A DNA stretch of 64,000 nucleotides from Periplaneta americana (Eukaryota > Arthropoda > Insecta > Blattodea > Blattidae): NCBI RefSeq assembly GCF_040183065.1, contig NC_091120.1, positions 22,663,708 to 22,727,707 of the forward strand, read 5' to 3'. Made by a program: the position numbers and the translations under genes. Positions 45,366 through 55,848 of the stretch are shown one piece after another. Each line of letters begins with the position of its first letter. Within the stretch, counting starts at the first letter, position 1. Below the pieces are notes generated by a model. That model searched no databases. It saw nothing but the letters and a program-made list of their open reading frames with translations, and was not told the origin of the DNA.

Positions 45366-46423
45366 CAGGGACATCATTTTATTTTTACTAACATTTTTAA
45401 TATTAACCTGTCTATACCTTTAGAGAACCGGAAACACCGTTCGCTATCCCCTTCCACGGCTGGAGTTCGATGATACTGGCGTTAAGCACAAACAAATCAC
45501 TTTACTAGGTATAGGAAGGAAGAAAAGTAGTTCATCCATTTACGTAAACTAGGAAATATCGCGATTTTGAGTTCGATAATTTTCATTACGTTTTTGTTTA
45601 ATCAAAATGAAGTACTGTATTAACAATAAGTGTTTTTACTTACGAAATGAGTTAGCCATGCGAACGTATTCATTATGCAGTGTATATTATACTGTCTACA
45701 GCATATTAACGTACAACATAGAGAATGAAGTTAAATTGAAAAATAATCATAATATGGATATTTAAACACATTTTTGAAAATGGTGGCCGTTCATTTCGAT
45801 ACAGGCTTCAGTTCTTTTGTGCATATTATCGCACTATAGACTACTGCATCTAATTCCAATTGCCAGTTTCGTCCTTCGTACTAGTAACTCATGTTGAAAT
45901 AATTCTGTACCTACTCTACGTACTGTGAATTCAATCTTTACTTCTGCCCGACCCGAAAATATAAAATTACTCAGACATACTATCTACTGTCCGTCCAAAT
46001 GGTTATGCCGCAGGATTGTAGAAAGGGAGGAAATCACGTGACAGTTAATTACTTAACGAGGCCCTTTTATTTAAGTTAAATTAAACAGCTGTATAATATT
46101 ACGTAAACGTCCAATTCCTAAGAGAAATTAATGTTTTCAGAAAAGAGCTGAGACAGCCCAGCTTTTACAGAGGGGCGAGCAGAAGCAGGTGGGGGAAATC
46201 GGGATGCGACGTAGGCAAACGGACAGTACCTGTGCGAAAATATGATTCAATATTGAAAGCTCTTTCGTCACTGGAAAATGCGAACATAACTTAGTACTGC
46301 TTACTATCTGCGGTCTTGGTTCTGTGTGGAGTTGGAACTTCCTTAGTAGAAGGGGTGGGAGTGAAGTACATTCAAAAACTCAGGTACAATAAAAATTGAA
46401 GTAAAAATAAAATTATGTCCCTG
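45366..46423. mobile_element. TA-flanked mariner-like element (family M2), copy c
   Basis: The ends are CAGGGACATCATTTTATTTT and AAATAAAATTATGTCCCTG, with TA at 45364-45365 and 46424-46425. Nearly identical to copy b (24242-25321), including the CGATACAGGCTTCAGTTCTT stretch. It landed at the outer edge of the TIR element that follows. Confidence 0.85.
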
Positions 46424-46934
46424 TATATGAAGAGTTCGCGGGAAAAACGATGAATGTCACATTTCTGTTAAGGATTAGATAATGATCTAATTGAGTCTAT
46501 AACTGCAAGATGTAGTGCTGTTTCTATAGAAAATAAAGGAAAGGATTACTGTATTCGTGGTGATAATTCTCCTTTTTACCATTTTTCATAAGAACAACAT
46601 TAAATTTCGTAATGATCCATGAATTAGATAATGACATCAACCCGCTCATATCTGGCCTCGGCCAGTATGATCCTAGGTTACGGCGTAGACACCAGACAGG
46701 TCCGTTAGCTATACTATTGAGACAGGAGGACAGGGAGGCTGGCGTTACTCCCAGGTTTTGGTAGCCACGACTCAACTCCATGAGACTCCTTGGATAGTGC
46801 AACCGCTTTAAAATGACCTTGTCTTAACTGGGCTAAACAAAATCCCTCCCTAACAATATCTACTTTTGTTGATCGATGGAAGTATCATAGAGCCAATTGG
46901 CTAGTATAGATCCATCGATTCATAGAGTATTCAA

Positions 46935-47345
46935 CCTAAGAGCCAACTGGCTAGTCTCTGATATTGAGACAACTCATCCTGCCTAAGGTTTTTCCGTGGT
47001 TTTCCTAAGGCGCTAAGACAAATGTCGGGATGAGCCCTAAAAGAAATGGGCCACGGACCTGCACTCATATCCCCATTAATCTCCCTAATTACCTTAAATT
47101 AATCAACTAATTACATCTCTCCCCCTCTTCGTAATTGAGCCATCATATAGCCAAATGGCTTGTCTCAAAATTGAGACGATTCAACAAGACTCATGACAAC
47201 AATCACCTCCTACATAATAGCCAAATTGGCTAGTCTCTTATACATGAGACAACTCATCTCGCCTAAGGTATTCCGTGGTTTTCCTCAGGCGTAAGACAAA
47301 TGTCGGGATGAGCCCTATAAGAAATGAGCCACTGATCTATATGCC
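46935..47345 (+). repeat. Two SINE-like repeats in tandem
   Basis: A segment with GCCAACTGGCTAGTCTCTGA, then CCGTGGTTTTCCTAAGGCG, GACAAATGTCGGGATGAGCC and AGAAATGGGCCAC (46941-47053) recurs at 47222-47333. A further AGCCAAATGGCTTGTCTC lies between them. No tRNA head is visible; these are probably SINE 3' bodies. Confidence 0.6.
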
Positions 47346-47554
47346 CTTCCCCATATATATTCCACCCTTATTATAAACGATGTATGCCCTAGTTCAGATA
47401 ATATAAATAGTCTATTAAATATACGAGGTCACTCAATAAGTCGCAGATTGAAAGGACAGGGACCTCTCAAATTGCAGATTAGATTTCACGGCGCTTCTTC
47501 CGACGGCTTTCACATGCTTTGTCATCGAACAACAGATGACGGCGTCTTGCCATT

Positions 47555-47860
47555 CTAACGGCAAACACCAGCCAACTCCTCCTCGCCCCGTTCCGTGATC
47601 AATTGATCAATGTCAGCCCCCCTCGCGTATGTGGTACCTAAGAGGTTACGTCCAATTTCGGCTTCCCCTTCAAAATTTTCTAGAGCTCCTTCAGGGGAGC
47701 AGCGTAACCCGGAGTGAGAGTAGTGGCCAACAGGCTTGGAGCTCGCATATTTAGTTTTGTACAGCCCCCAATCCACTTGCAAGGACGCGTTTTGCGTACC
47801 TTTTAAATTTTCCTCCCAATTCTCCTTCGATTTTTCGATTAAGAAAACTGTGACATTCAT
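47555..47860 (-). CDS. Unidentified 101-codon frame starting inside a TIR
   Basis: It begins MNVTVFLIEKSKENWEENLK, continues SHSGLRCSPEGALENFEGEA, and ends ERGEEELAGVCR. The start codon lies in the right TIR of the 46427-47884 element; the left TIR has the same ATG but stops after ten codons. It is soluble, acidic and less AT-rich than its surroundings. No family recognised. It could be the N-terminus of that transposon's own protein or chance. Confidence 0.3.
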   Translation of the reverse strand: MNVTVFLIEKSKENWEENLKGTQNASLQVDWGLYKTKYASSKPVGHYSHSGLRCSPEGALENFEGEAEIGRNLLGTTYARGADIDQLITERGEEELAGVCR

Positions 47861-48080
47861 CGTTTTTCCCGCGAACTCTTCATATCTTAATGTTGTCTAT
47901 CATCTGATATTTTCTTCCGCCCCAAACTTTACCGTTCACCATTCCTTCCAGTGCATCCTTCATTAGGCACTTTCTTCTTAGCCAGTGGCTCAACCAATTT
48001 CTTTTCCTCTTCCTGATCAGTTTCAGCATCTTTCTTTCTTCGCCCACTCTTTCCAACGCAGCTTCATCTCTTATTCTGTT

Positions 48081-48581
48081 TTAATTTTTGTTTTTTATTT
48101 TTAAAGTGTAATCATGTAAATCGTGTTTATTTATCACTTAACACCAATATGTATCCTACTGTGTTGTTTTTTATTATTATTAGTCTATTTTTTGTGTACA
48201 TTTTATTCAATTGTCGGTTTCTGGTTTAGTCATGGGAATCCTACTTACTTGTAATCTAATACTAATAGACAATACATACTAATGTGTTTATTTTTATTTT
48301 TACTGTGTACATTTTTTATTGAATTATCGGCTTCTGTTTTTATGTGATTCGTATTTGATTCTAACAACATTAATATGTATTCCACTATGTTTATTTTTAT
48401 TTTATGACGTAAATTTTTATGTAACTACCTCTTTTGATCTCATTATGTACCTAAATCATATCAGTATGTAATTACTTAATTCCGATCCAGTTGTATGTTC
48501 AAGTATGTAAGCAAGTTTTAATCCTGGTTGAGTGTAAGAGAAGGACTTACGGCCTTAACTTTGCCAGGTTAAATTAAGCCA

Positions 48582-48629
<48 letters not shown>

Positions 48630-48657
48630 CATCATCATCATCATCATCATCATCATC
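48081..48657 (+). repeat. LINE family C-like 3' UTR, hairpin, (TTA)n(TCA)n
   Basis: It ends TCCTGGTTGAGTGTAAGAGA then AGGACTTACGGCCTTAAC, followed by (TTA)n and (TCA)n. The same end is at 37.5 kb. It is non-coding and interrupts family D. Confidence 0.65.
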
Positions 48658-48897
48658 TAGTTCACATGCTCCATCCTTCTCCATATTCACATTTCAAATG
48701 ATTCTAATCATTTCTCTTCACTTCGTAGTAATGTTCATGTTTCTGCTCTATACAGTGCCACACTCCACACAAAGCACTTCGCTAGTCTCTTTCTAAGTTA
48801 TTTTTTCAGGCGAACATTTCGAATTCGATTTTTGCTACAGAAACAGTGTTGTAACTTGTATTCAGAAAGTATTATTATACTTACTTACAAATGGCTT

Positions 48898-49630
48898 TTA
48901 AGGAACCTGAAGGTTCATTGCCGCCCTCACATAAGCCCGCCATCTGTCCCTATCCCGTGCAAGATCAATCCAGTCTCTATCATTATATCCCACCTCCCTC
49001 AAATCCATTTTAATATTATCCTCCCATCTACGTCTCGGCCTCCCCAAAGTTCTTTTTCCCTCCGGTCTCCCAACTAACACTCTATATGCATTTCTGGATT
49101 CGCCCATACGTGCTACATGCCCTGCCCATCTCAAACGTCTGGATTTAATGTTCCTAATTATGTCAGGTGAAGAATACAATGTGTGCAATTCTGCGTTGTA
49201 TATCTTTCTCCATTCTCCTGTAACTTCATCCCGCTTAGCTCCAAATATTTTCCTAAGAACCTTATTCTCAAACACCCTTAACCTATGTTCCTCTCTCAGA
49301 GTGAGAGTCCAAGTTTCACAACCATACAGAAGAACCGGTAATATAACTGTTTTATAAATTCTAACTTTCAGATTTTTGGACAGCAGACTGGATGATAAGA
49401 GCTTCTCAACTGAATAATAACACGCATTTTCCATATTTATTCTGCGTTTAATTTCCTCCCGAGTGTAATTTATATTTGTTACTGTTGCTCCAAGATATTT
49501 GAACTTCTCCACCACTTCGAAGGATAAATCTCCAATTTTTATACCTATTTCCATTTCGTACAATATTCTGGTCACGAGACATAATCATATACTTTGTCTT
49601 TTCGGGATTTACTTCCAAACCGATCGCTTT
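48898..49630 (-). pseudogene. RTE-A RT-polyprotein C-terminal third
   Basis: Upstream codons AIGLEVNPEKTKYMIMSRDQ (another frame, 49560-49625) are followed after a frameshift by the 225-codon frame: EVVEKFKYLGATVTNINYTR, VILPVLLYGCETWTLTLREE, FENKVLRKIFGAKRDEVTGE, RRLRWAGHVARMGESRNAYR, LGRPRRRWEDNIKMDLREVG and AAMNLQVP. Typical RTE-clade order. It is the longest RTE-A remnant here. Confidence 0.85.
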
Positions 49631-49632
49631 AC

Positions 49633-49791
49633 TTTCAGGGGTGCAGACTGTAATTCTGACCATTATTTGGTGATTGGAGAATTAAGAGAAAGATTATCAG
49701 TAGCCAAGCGAGTAGAGCAACAAGTTAATATTACTAAATTCAATATTTTGAAATTAAAAGACGAGGAAACTAAGCAAAATTATCAGGTCGA

Positions 49792-49795
<4 letters not shown>
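49633..49795 (+). pseudogene. RTE-A endonuclease C-terminal fragment, inverted
   Basis: About 54 codons: FRGADCNSDHYLVIGELRER, then VAKRVEQQVNITKFNILKLK and DEETKQNYQVE. The GADCxSDHYLV motif is the last catalytic block (Ser-Asp-His) of APE-type endonucleases in non-LTR elements. Confidence 0.8.
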
Positions 49796-49863
<68 letters not shown>

Positions 49864-49864
49864 G

Positions 49865-50512
49865 TCTTCACTCAACCTTCATATAAGTAACGTACGATTT
49901 TTAAATCATATTAATTATAAATATGATCGGCTGTAATTCCCTGAACTGCTTTCAAATAATCCCATATTTCAGCTGCTTTCAAAACAGCCTCGAAGTGCCA
50001 ACCCGACGTAACGTAAATGCTCACACTACAACAATATTAATAGTGTGACGTCACGCAACTGTATCCCGAAGTTATCTTTCATTTACGCTGCCATGCACAA
50101 TAAATTAAGAAAGTGCAAAATGTGGGCTGTATATCGTGAACGAAGATAAATAAGACCTTAACTAATGACACCGGAAATGTAAGATATCTTATTTTGGGGC
50201 AGCGTCAGGAACAAAGAGATTTCAGAGTCTAGTCTAGTCTAGAGCCTTGAATCTTGCTCTGTTTTTAGGTATTACTTATATTTTGAATTCCCAACTCAAT
50301 TGAAAAAGAAGGATGTCATGGAGATGATACATACTTTGTCATTTTGCGCTTTTTGCGTTTTGAGCTATTAATTTTTCTTTGTGTTATTGATATATTTGAC
50401 AAGATTCTGAAGTAGGTGAACTAGTAGAAAGTGCAAAAACATGGGTCTGAAAGTGAACGAAAATAGTCTGCGCTGTATTATGTAGATGATTAGGCAGTGA
50501 CTGCGGAAGGTT
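49865..50512. other. Intronic, no feature recognised
   Basis: Mixed composition, no motif. Confidence 0.35.
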
Positions 50513-50613
50513 GAATGAATGAATGAATGAATGAATGAATGAATGAATGAATGAATGAATGAATGAATGAATGAATGAATGAATGAATGAATGAATGAAT
50601 GAATGAATGAATG
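50513..50613. repeat. (GAAT)n microsatellite
   Basis: About 25 uninterrupted GAAT units. Confidence 0.95.
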
Positions 50614-50861
50614 ATTATATTACGTGTGAACCTTTTCCGAGTTAACTGATCAGAAGATACCACTATATGTGAACGAATTCCATCTAGCGGTTCAAGACAA
50701 ATCGAAATACAAAGAGGTGGAAGGCAATAGTATATTACGATACAAGGTTGGGAAGTGCTTTTTACAAAATCGAGGAGAGTTTTTCAGTTTCCGAGATTTT
50801 GTAATGCACTTCACAAAACGTGTATTCTACATTTTTTGCACGATCATATTTTTAAAATTGC

Positions 50862-52243
50862 AAATAATAGTAATATGCGTTACAAGAGCGGTATGTTGAA
50901 GTTTTCATGTTCGAGGAAAAGTTTGAAAAAGCGAAACGTAGTTGAGCTTTTTTAATTTCCGAGAATTGAAAGAAAACATACCGCTCGTGTATTGTGCATT
51001 ATTTTGTGCGAAGATCGTTTATTTCATACCTGAAAGAGGAATTTATAATCAGTTGCAATGAAATCTCCATCTTGGTTTCTGTTCAATGACGGCAAATTTG
51101 CAAAAGAAAAATATCTATCTTCAACATTGTTGCTTTAAAATGTTTTCTGTGTTTACTACACTCCAGCAGGCCGTGATATACGTCTGTCTTTTTTTTCCCC
51201 CAGTCTATAAATGCGAACTTAAAACAAACGGTAAGGTTATGTAATGATTTATTTTTCATTTTAAGATTTTAACAATATTATTTATATAACATATTGCAGT
51301 AATAACATCGGCAGGTTTGTTGATTTTTTCACGGCTTAATGTTACTTGCATCACGAATGCAGTAACTTTAGTGGAGTTGTAGAGTTTACTTAATTCTTGC
51401 AAATATTTAAAAACAATAATTAACATTGCAATTTAGGTGAAATTACAGTGGTAAGTTTCCAATTTATAATTATTACTATATTGAACGTCTCTAAAAATAA
51501 TATGTTAAAAGCCTAAACCAAAACCAATCCGCGGTAAGTCTAAAATTCCACATTCAGTATTCCCAACCTAACACACATAACAATTTCCCTCTTCTTTCCG
51601 CTTAAGTGACGTATTGATTTTACTGCTTTAGGCTTTTAACATATTATTTTTAGAGACGTTCAATATAGTAATAATTATAAATTGGAAACTTACCACTGCA
51701 ATTTCACCTAAATTGCACTGTTTATTATTGTTTTTAAATATTTGCAAAAATTAAGTAAATTCTACAACTCCACTAAAGTTGCTGCATTCGTGATGCAAGT
51801 AACATTAAGGAAGCCGTGAAAAAATCAACAAACCTGCCAATGTTATTACTGCAATATGTTATACAAATAATATTGTTAAAATATTAAAATGAAAAATAAA
51901 TCATTACATAACCTTACCGTTTGTTTTAAGTTCGCATTTATAGACTGGGGGAAAAAAGACTGACGTATATCACGGCCTGCTGGAGTATAGTAAACACAGA
52001 AAACATTTTAAAGCAACAATGTTGAAGATGGATATTTTTGTTTTGCAAATTTGCCGTCATTGAACAGAAACCAAGATGGAGATTTCATTGCAACTAATTA
52101 GAAATTCGTCTTTCAGGTATGTAATAAACGATCTTCGCACAAAATAATGTACGATACACTACGTTTCGCTTTTTCAAACTTTTCCTCGAACATGAAAACT
52201 TCAACATACCGCTCTTGTAACGTATATTACTATTTTAACGTAG
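50862..52243. repeat. Long palindrome, arms about 620-670 bp, spacer about 100 bp
   Basis: The left arm (50862-51530) is matched by the right arm (51625-52243) nearly base for base. Pairs include GTTACAAGAGCGGTATGTTG with CAACATACCGCTCTTGTAAC, TTTCTGTTCAATGACGGC with GCCGTCATTGAACAGAAA, and TTAGAGACGTTCAATATAGT with its inverse. The left arm has about 50 extra bases (50940-50990) that form a small hairpin with the arm's own tip. It is non-coding. Confidence 0.9.
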
Positions 52244-52711
52244 AATGAATTAGTGGACAATTACATTCTAATATCGAATAATTCCCATTTAATCGATATG
52301 ACGACTGCTTTCATAATGGTAGTAGTGTACTGTACATGACTAATAGATGCAGTTCTCGTAGGAAATCAAAACATGTCCAGCAAGCTTGTGCGCTCAGAAT
52401 ATACCCTGGCGTTCAAAGATACAAATGTCTAACTACAATTTTCTGATCGTGAAAGCGAACTTTCTAACCACGGGATAAGTCAGAACCAAAGATATAAAAA
52501 ATTGACAGACTTTGAAACAGTTCCGACAGTTCTCAATAGGTGACACTGTTACTTGGCCGGGTAAAAAATTGTTGGGGAAAATAATTATGTAGATTAAGAA
52601 TAGAGTATGCTCATAATTGACAATATCAGCGGTTTTCAGCTAAACGTGATGCTTTTTACAATAATTAGAGGGGGATAAAATTTTGAATTGTACACTGCAG
52701 GCATATTTATG
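52244..52711. other. Intronic, no feature recognised
   Basis: AT-rich, non-coding. Confidence 0.35.
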
Positions 52712-52713
52712 TA

Positions 52714-53614
52714 CAGTAGTGGCAAAAAAAACGGACCGACGGAATAATCAAAGTCCCCGAAATGAGCCACTGCTCATGCCACGCCCGCATTCACAAGATA
52801 GCGAGTAATCTATTGAAATTGTTTAGTTTCGACTGCTGACGTAGCCCATTTCGAAAGCCATTAGAAAATAAGCTGGTAAAATTCATGTTCTGGGAATAAT
52901 AAGTTAATTGCTGATTTACTTCCATAAAAACCACAATAAATTTAAATTTGATTGTCACGAATACCATACCAGACAAAATTACAGTTTCTTTCTAACTACT
53001 CCGAAATGCCACACAACTGCCGGATTAAAACACAGCAGAAGTTTTGGACCCAAAATATATAATGCATTAATTAGAGCTTACCCTGAGCTAAGTACACTTA
53101 ACACACACAGATTTAAGAACCAAATCAGATTAATTATTTAATTGTTTAAGCTAATTGTGTTAAAAATTGATACTCTAATATGTATGTACTTTTGTATTTT
53201 CTATTTGTATATAGACCCTATTATTACATGCTGTATTATTTTACCATTTATTAATGTTATTGTGCTCAATGAATTCTCTTAATTTTGTGATATATTTTGT
53301 ATAACTGATCTGAACTGCGCCCGAGCACCAGCTTCTGCTCTTTCGGGCTGCAATGTCTAATGTAGCTCAAGTGTAAAGCATTAAATAAATAAATAAATAA
53401 AATAAAATTTAAAAAAATTAAGTAGTAAAATATCGCTGCAATCGAAAAGTATTGGGAATAAATTTGAATAAGGAACAAAAAAAAGTTTCCTTCCCAGGTA
53501 AGATTCGAACCACGAAAGTTTTAGTTACCAGTCTATCGTGCTGTCACTGTGAACAAGGCTCTGAAATCAGCTACAAGGGTCGGTCCGGTTTTTTTTTTTT
53601 TTTTGCCACTACTG
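52714..53614. mobile_element. TA-flanked DNA element carrying a LINE tail
   Basis: The ends are CAGTAGTGGC, an A-run and GGACCGAC, with the inverted GTCGGTCCGG, a T-run and GCCACTACTG. TA lies on both sides (52712-52713, 53615-53616). The arms differ in the length of the A/T run. The interior outside the LINE is non-coding. Confidence 0.75.
52880..53405 (+). mobile_element. LINE 3' part (family F-related), with (AAAT)n tail
   Basis: The plus strand (52908-53141) encodes NKFKFDCHEYHTRQNYSFFL and GPKIYNALIRAYPELSTLN, the same post-RT region as the 32-kb copy. The 3' end has CCCGAGCACCAGCTTCTGCT pairing with AGCA...TTTCGGG, then the (AAAT)n tail. Confidence 0.7.
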
Positions 53615-54219
53615 TACTATTGGTAACGTTGTTATCTTCGCCCTCCATTCACAGAAATAATAACTAATGAAGCCACATTTACACCAATAAATTATCAGCC
53701 ACTATCGATTAGTAGGGATCAATTATCTTTGAATGCCACTGTACGTTATGCTAATTCATAGTTTCTCCATCTGAGTAACAGCTCCCGTCTCTGCCTCTGC
53801 TTTTATTATAATGAGGCTTCTTACATTTCAATCGCGTTGCTTGCTGTTGAATTTATTTGAACATGTGCTTACTGCTACAGAGTGGGGCATGGGAACCAAA
53901 TGTTTTTTAAATGGCTTGTACTCAGTCATTATGAAAGGGAGAGACGTGCGGCATGTGACAGTCCATTCCGTGGCTCATAGCATTTCACCTGCAGTCGGCA
54001 TCATGGAGCAGTGGACGCAAGTTTGCGTATGATTGTTTTGTTAGAAATGGCGAGTCGGTGACTTCGATACGGCGTGAGTTTTGCTACACATTCAATATTA
54101 ATCGCAATGATTCTGTTCCCGTGCGTGACACAATCTTATGTTGGGTTAAAAAATCTTAAAAAAAAAAATAGGCGCAATACTGAAGAATAAATCGCCCGGC
54201 CCCCAACACAGAGCGCGTA

Positions 54220-55549
54220 CGGTACTCCAGAAAATTTTCAATCAGACAAGCGATACTGCGCAGCCCAGGCCGCTCTGCTCGAAGACATTCAACTGCTCTT
54301 GGAATCAGCAATCGTACGGTAAGACGGATTCTGCATGGCGATTTACATTTACACCCATACAAGATAGGTGGTTTCAGCAAGATGGGGCCACGGCGCATAT
54401 CTCCAGAGCGTCAATGGCAGTTCTTTGCCTCCTGTTTTCCAATCGTCTCATTTCGAGATTTGGTGATGTTCCATGGCTCCCTCGGTCCCCTGACCTGTCC
54501 ACGTGATTTTTTCTATGTGAGTACCTAAAGGCACGTGTTTACGAGGATAATCCCCGAATATTAGATGAATTAACGGACACAGTACGTCAACACATCACCC
54601 AAATCAACAGAGATCCCCTGGAAAGAATCAAATGTAGGAAACAGAAAACGGATGTCGGTAAATTCTCATTTCTAAATAGAACTATAAATGATTGGAATGA
54701 CCTACCTGCAGCGGTCTTTGAGGGCTGTCCTTCCTTAAGGAGATTCAAGAAGAACTTAAAAAGTTGTGTATAAAGTGCAAATTAAAATTAAGGTGACATT
54801 CAACATTTAATTTTTTAAGGTGACATGTATTTATCTAGCCTGACGAGTTACTTCCTTGGTCTGAATTGTAAATTATTTAAAAATAGCGTGTAAGAGGGCC
54901 TTAGACTAGAAATGTTTAGTTTAAATGTAGTTCTGTTTATAAGTATGCATAAGGGTGTAATTATTTGACTTATTTGAACTGTTGTATCAGTGAAGCGAGG
55001 TGAGTCAGTGAAGTTATGGTTTTACAGTGCAGTGAACAGTTCCGATCAGTGATAATTTATAGCGTCAATGAAATGTGTCCTATAGTGTCAGTGAAATGTG
55101 TTATAGAGTGTCAGTGAAATGTGTTACAGAGTGTCAGTGAAATATGTGCTAAAGTGTCAGTGAAATGCGTCATAGTGCCACTACAGGGAGTGAGATGAGA
55201 GTAAAATGAAAGACTATTGAAACTTATGTAGGGCCTATACATAATTATGTAGGTTGTATTGTAAAATTAGGTATTTTATTTATGTTTTATTATTATTGTG
55301 TTAAATTGTATTGTGTATTCTTATTGTATTGTGTATAAAATTGCATATGTATTGTAAAATTGTATTGTGTATTGTAAATTTTATTGTGTATTGCTTATCA
55401 TTTTATTGTGTATTGTTTATATTGTGTATACCACTGCCACCGGGTGCTTGCCCACTTGCAGTGTAAATAAATACATACATACAACAGAGGTGAATATTCG
55501 TCAGCGCCTTAAACAATGCGTCAACACAGACATCACATGCCAGATGTAA
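54220..55549 (+). pseudogene. Mariner-like transposase remnant, frame broken and LINE-interrupted
   Basis: A helix-turn-helix-like region at 54220-54350 (frameshifted; SNRTVRRILHG) is followed directly by WFQQDGATAHISRASMAVL (second catalytic Asp), WLPRSPDLST (third acidic site, then a stop) and EYLKARVYEDNPRILDELTD. After the LINE the C-terminus resumes (MRQ..., HHMPDVIF, stop at 55547). The first catalytic Asp region is deleted, as in the 36-kb element. Confidence 0.75.
54613..55481 (+). mobile_element. 5'-truncated CR1/jockey-like LINE (family B)
   Basis: It starts within the C-terminal codons (RIKCRKQKTDVGKFSFLNRT, INDWNDLPAAVFEGCPSL) and stops after KKNLKSCV at 54772. A 3' UTR with repeated AGTGTCAGTGAAATGTGTTA words (about 55030-55170) follows. 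It ends CACTGCCACCGGGTGCTTGC, CACTTGCAGTG and a short (CATA)n. TSD CAACAGAG. Confidence 0.85.
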
Positions 55550-55780
55550 TTTTCCGCTCATAATTATTGAAATGGTATGTTCTCACAAACGTTGTTCTAC
55601 GAATAAAATGTGTTGAAAACAAAAACTAACTGTTTTATGATTATTTTAAAAACACTTGGTTCCTATGCCCCACCCTGTATTTTAAATGCCTACTGAAAGC
55701 ATTATATAACACAATCTTTAATCTTCTTACACGGTATTTGCATTCTTTTAATGGCATTCCACTGCTTTCTCTGCTTGCAG

Positions 55781-55848
55781 GGCCGCCGGTAACTATCACA
55801 GTCAACTTGCACATCAAGAGCATGGGGCCTGTATCGGAAACGGAGCAA
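55781..55848 (+). CDS. GABA-A receptor alpha-like subunit, 68-bp exon 2
   Basis: Between the acceptor TTGCAG and the donor GTATGT. With one base from exon 1 it encodes 23 residues: GPPVTITVNLHIKSMGPVSE, then TEQ. This is the first beta-strand region of the extracellular domain. SMGPVSE is the signature shared by insect alpha-like subunits, and 68 bp is the classic length of this exon in GABA/glycine receptor genes (family knowledge). The next exon, expected to start with a YFRQxWxD motif, is not in the remaining 8 kb. Intron 2 therefore exceeds 8.1 kb. Confidence 0.85.

Larger units (their letters stand above)
46427..47884. mobile_element. DNA transposon with 33-36-bp TIRs inside LINE family D
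   Basis: Left arm 46427-46461 and right arm 47849-47884 are inverted: GAAGAGTTCGCGGGAAAAAC then GATGAATGTCACA. The flanking target is consistent with TA or ATAT once copy c is removed. It contains two SINE-like repeats and one 101-codon minus-strand frame (next entries). Superfamily unknown. Confidence 0.7.
45250..48840 (-). mobile_element. RTE-like LINE (family D) in three pieces
   Basis: Minus strand, N to C: 48660-48840 (ESFEMWIWRRMEH), 47886-48080 (ERVGEERKMLKLIRKRKRNW, HWLRRKCLMKDALEGM, GRKKISDD), 45250-45363 (YGSSGETKRKARSKIDWRML). These join in order into one RT-polyprotein C-terminus. They are separated by a family-C LINE tail (48081-48657) and a TIR element (46427-47884). The last junction rebuilds the coding text around one ATAT site. 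Confidence 0.75.
48866..49795 (-). mobile_element. RTE-A copy with inverted 5' end
   Basis: 48866-49632 is minus-strand RTE-A, from the 3' tail to about the start of the RT thumb. From about 49633 the orientation switches: 49633-49795 (+) encodes part of the endonuclease domain, which in the element lies upstream of RT. This is the arrangement left by twin priming. A (TTA)n run follows (49793-49863). Confidence 0.75.
53877..55679 (+). mobile_element. Mariner-like element, internally deleted, split by a LINE
   Basis: The left end ACAGAGTGGGGCATGGGAAC is mirrored by GTTCCTATGCCCCACCCTGT on the right. The LINE at 54613-55481 is removed by the TSD CAACAGAG (54605-54612, 55482-55489). What remains is about 0.93 kb. 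Confidence 0.8.
39090..55780 (+). other. Intron 1 of the receptor gene, about 16.7 kb, phase 1
   Basis: Donor G/GTGAGT at 39090; acceptor TTTCTCTGCTTGCAG ending at 55780, with a good pyrimidine tract. The joined codon is G + GG = Gly, giving DFG-GPPVTITV, the exact conserved order in the family. The intron holds the transposable elements listed between these positions. Confidence 0.85.

Noticed and set aside
49499-49936. 145-codon plus-strand frame ending in poly-Leu
   Set aside because: Only 49633-49795 is meaningful (endonuclease fragment). The first part is antisense RTE-A and the end is (TTA)n.
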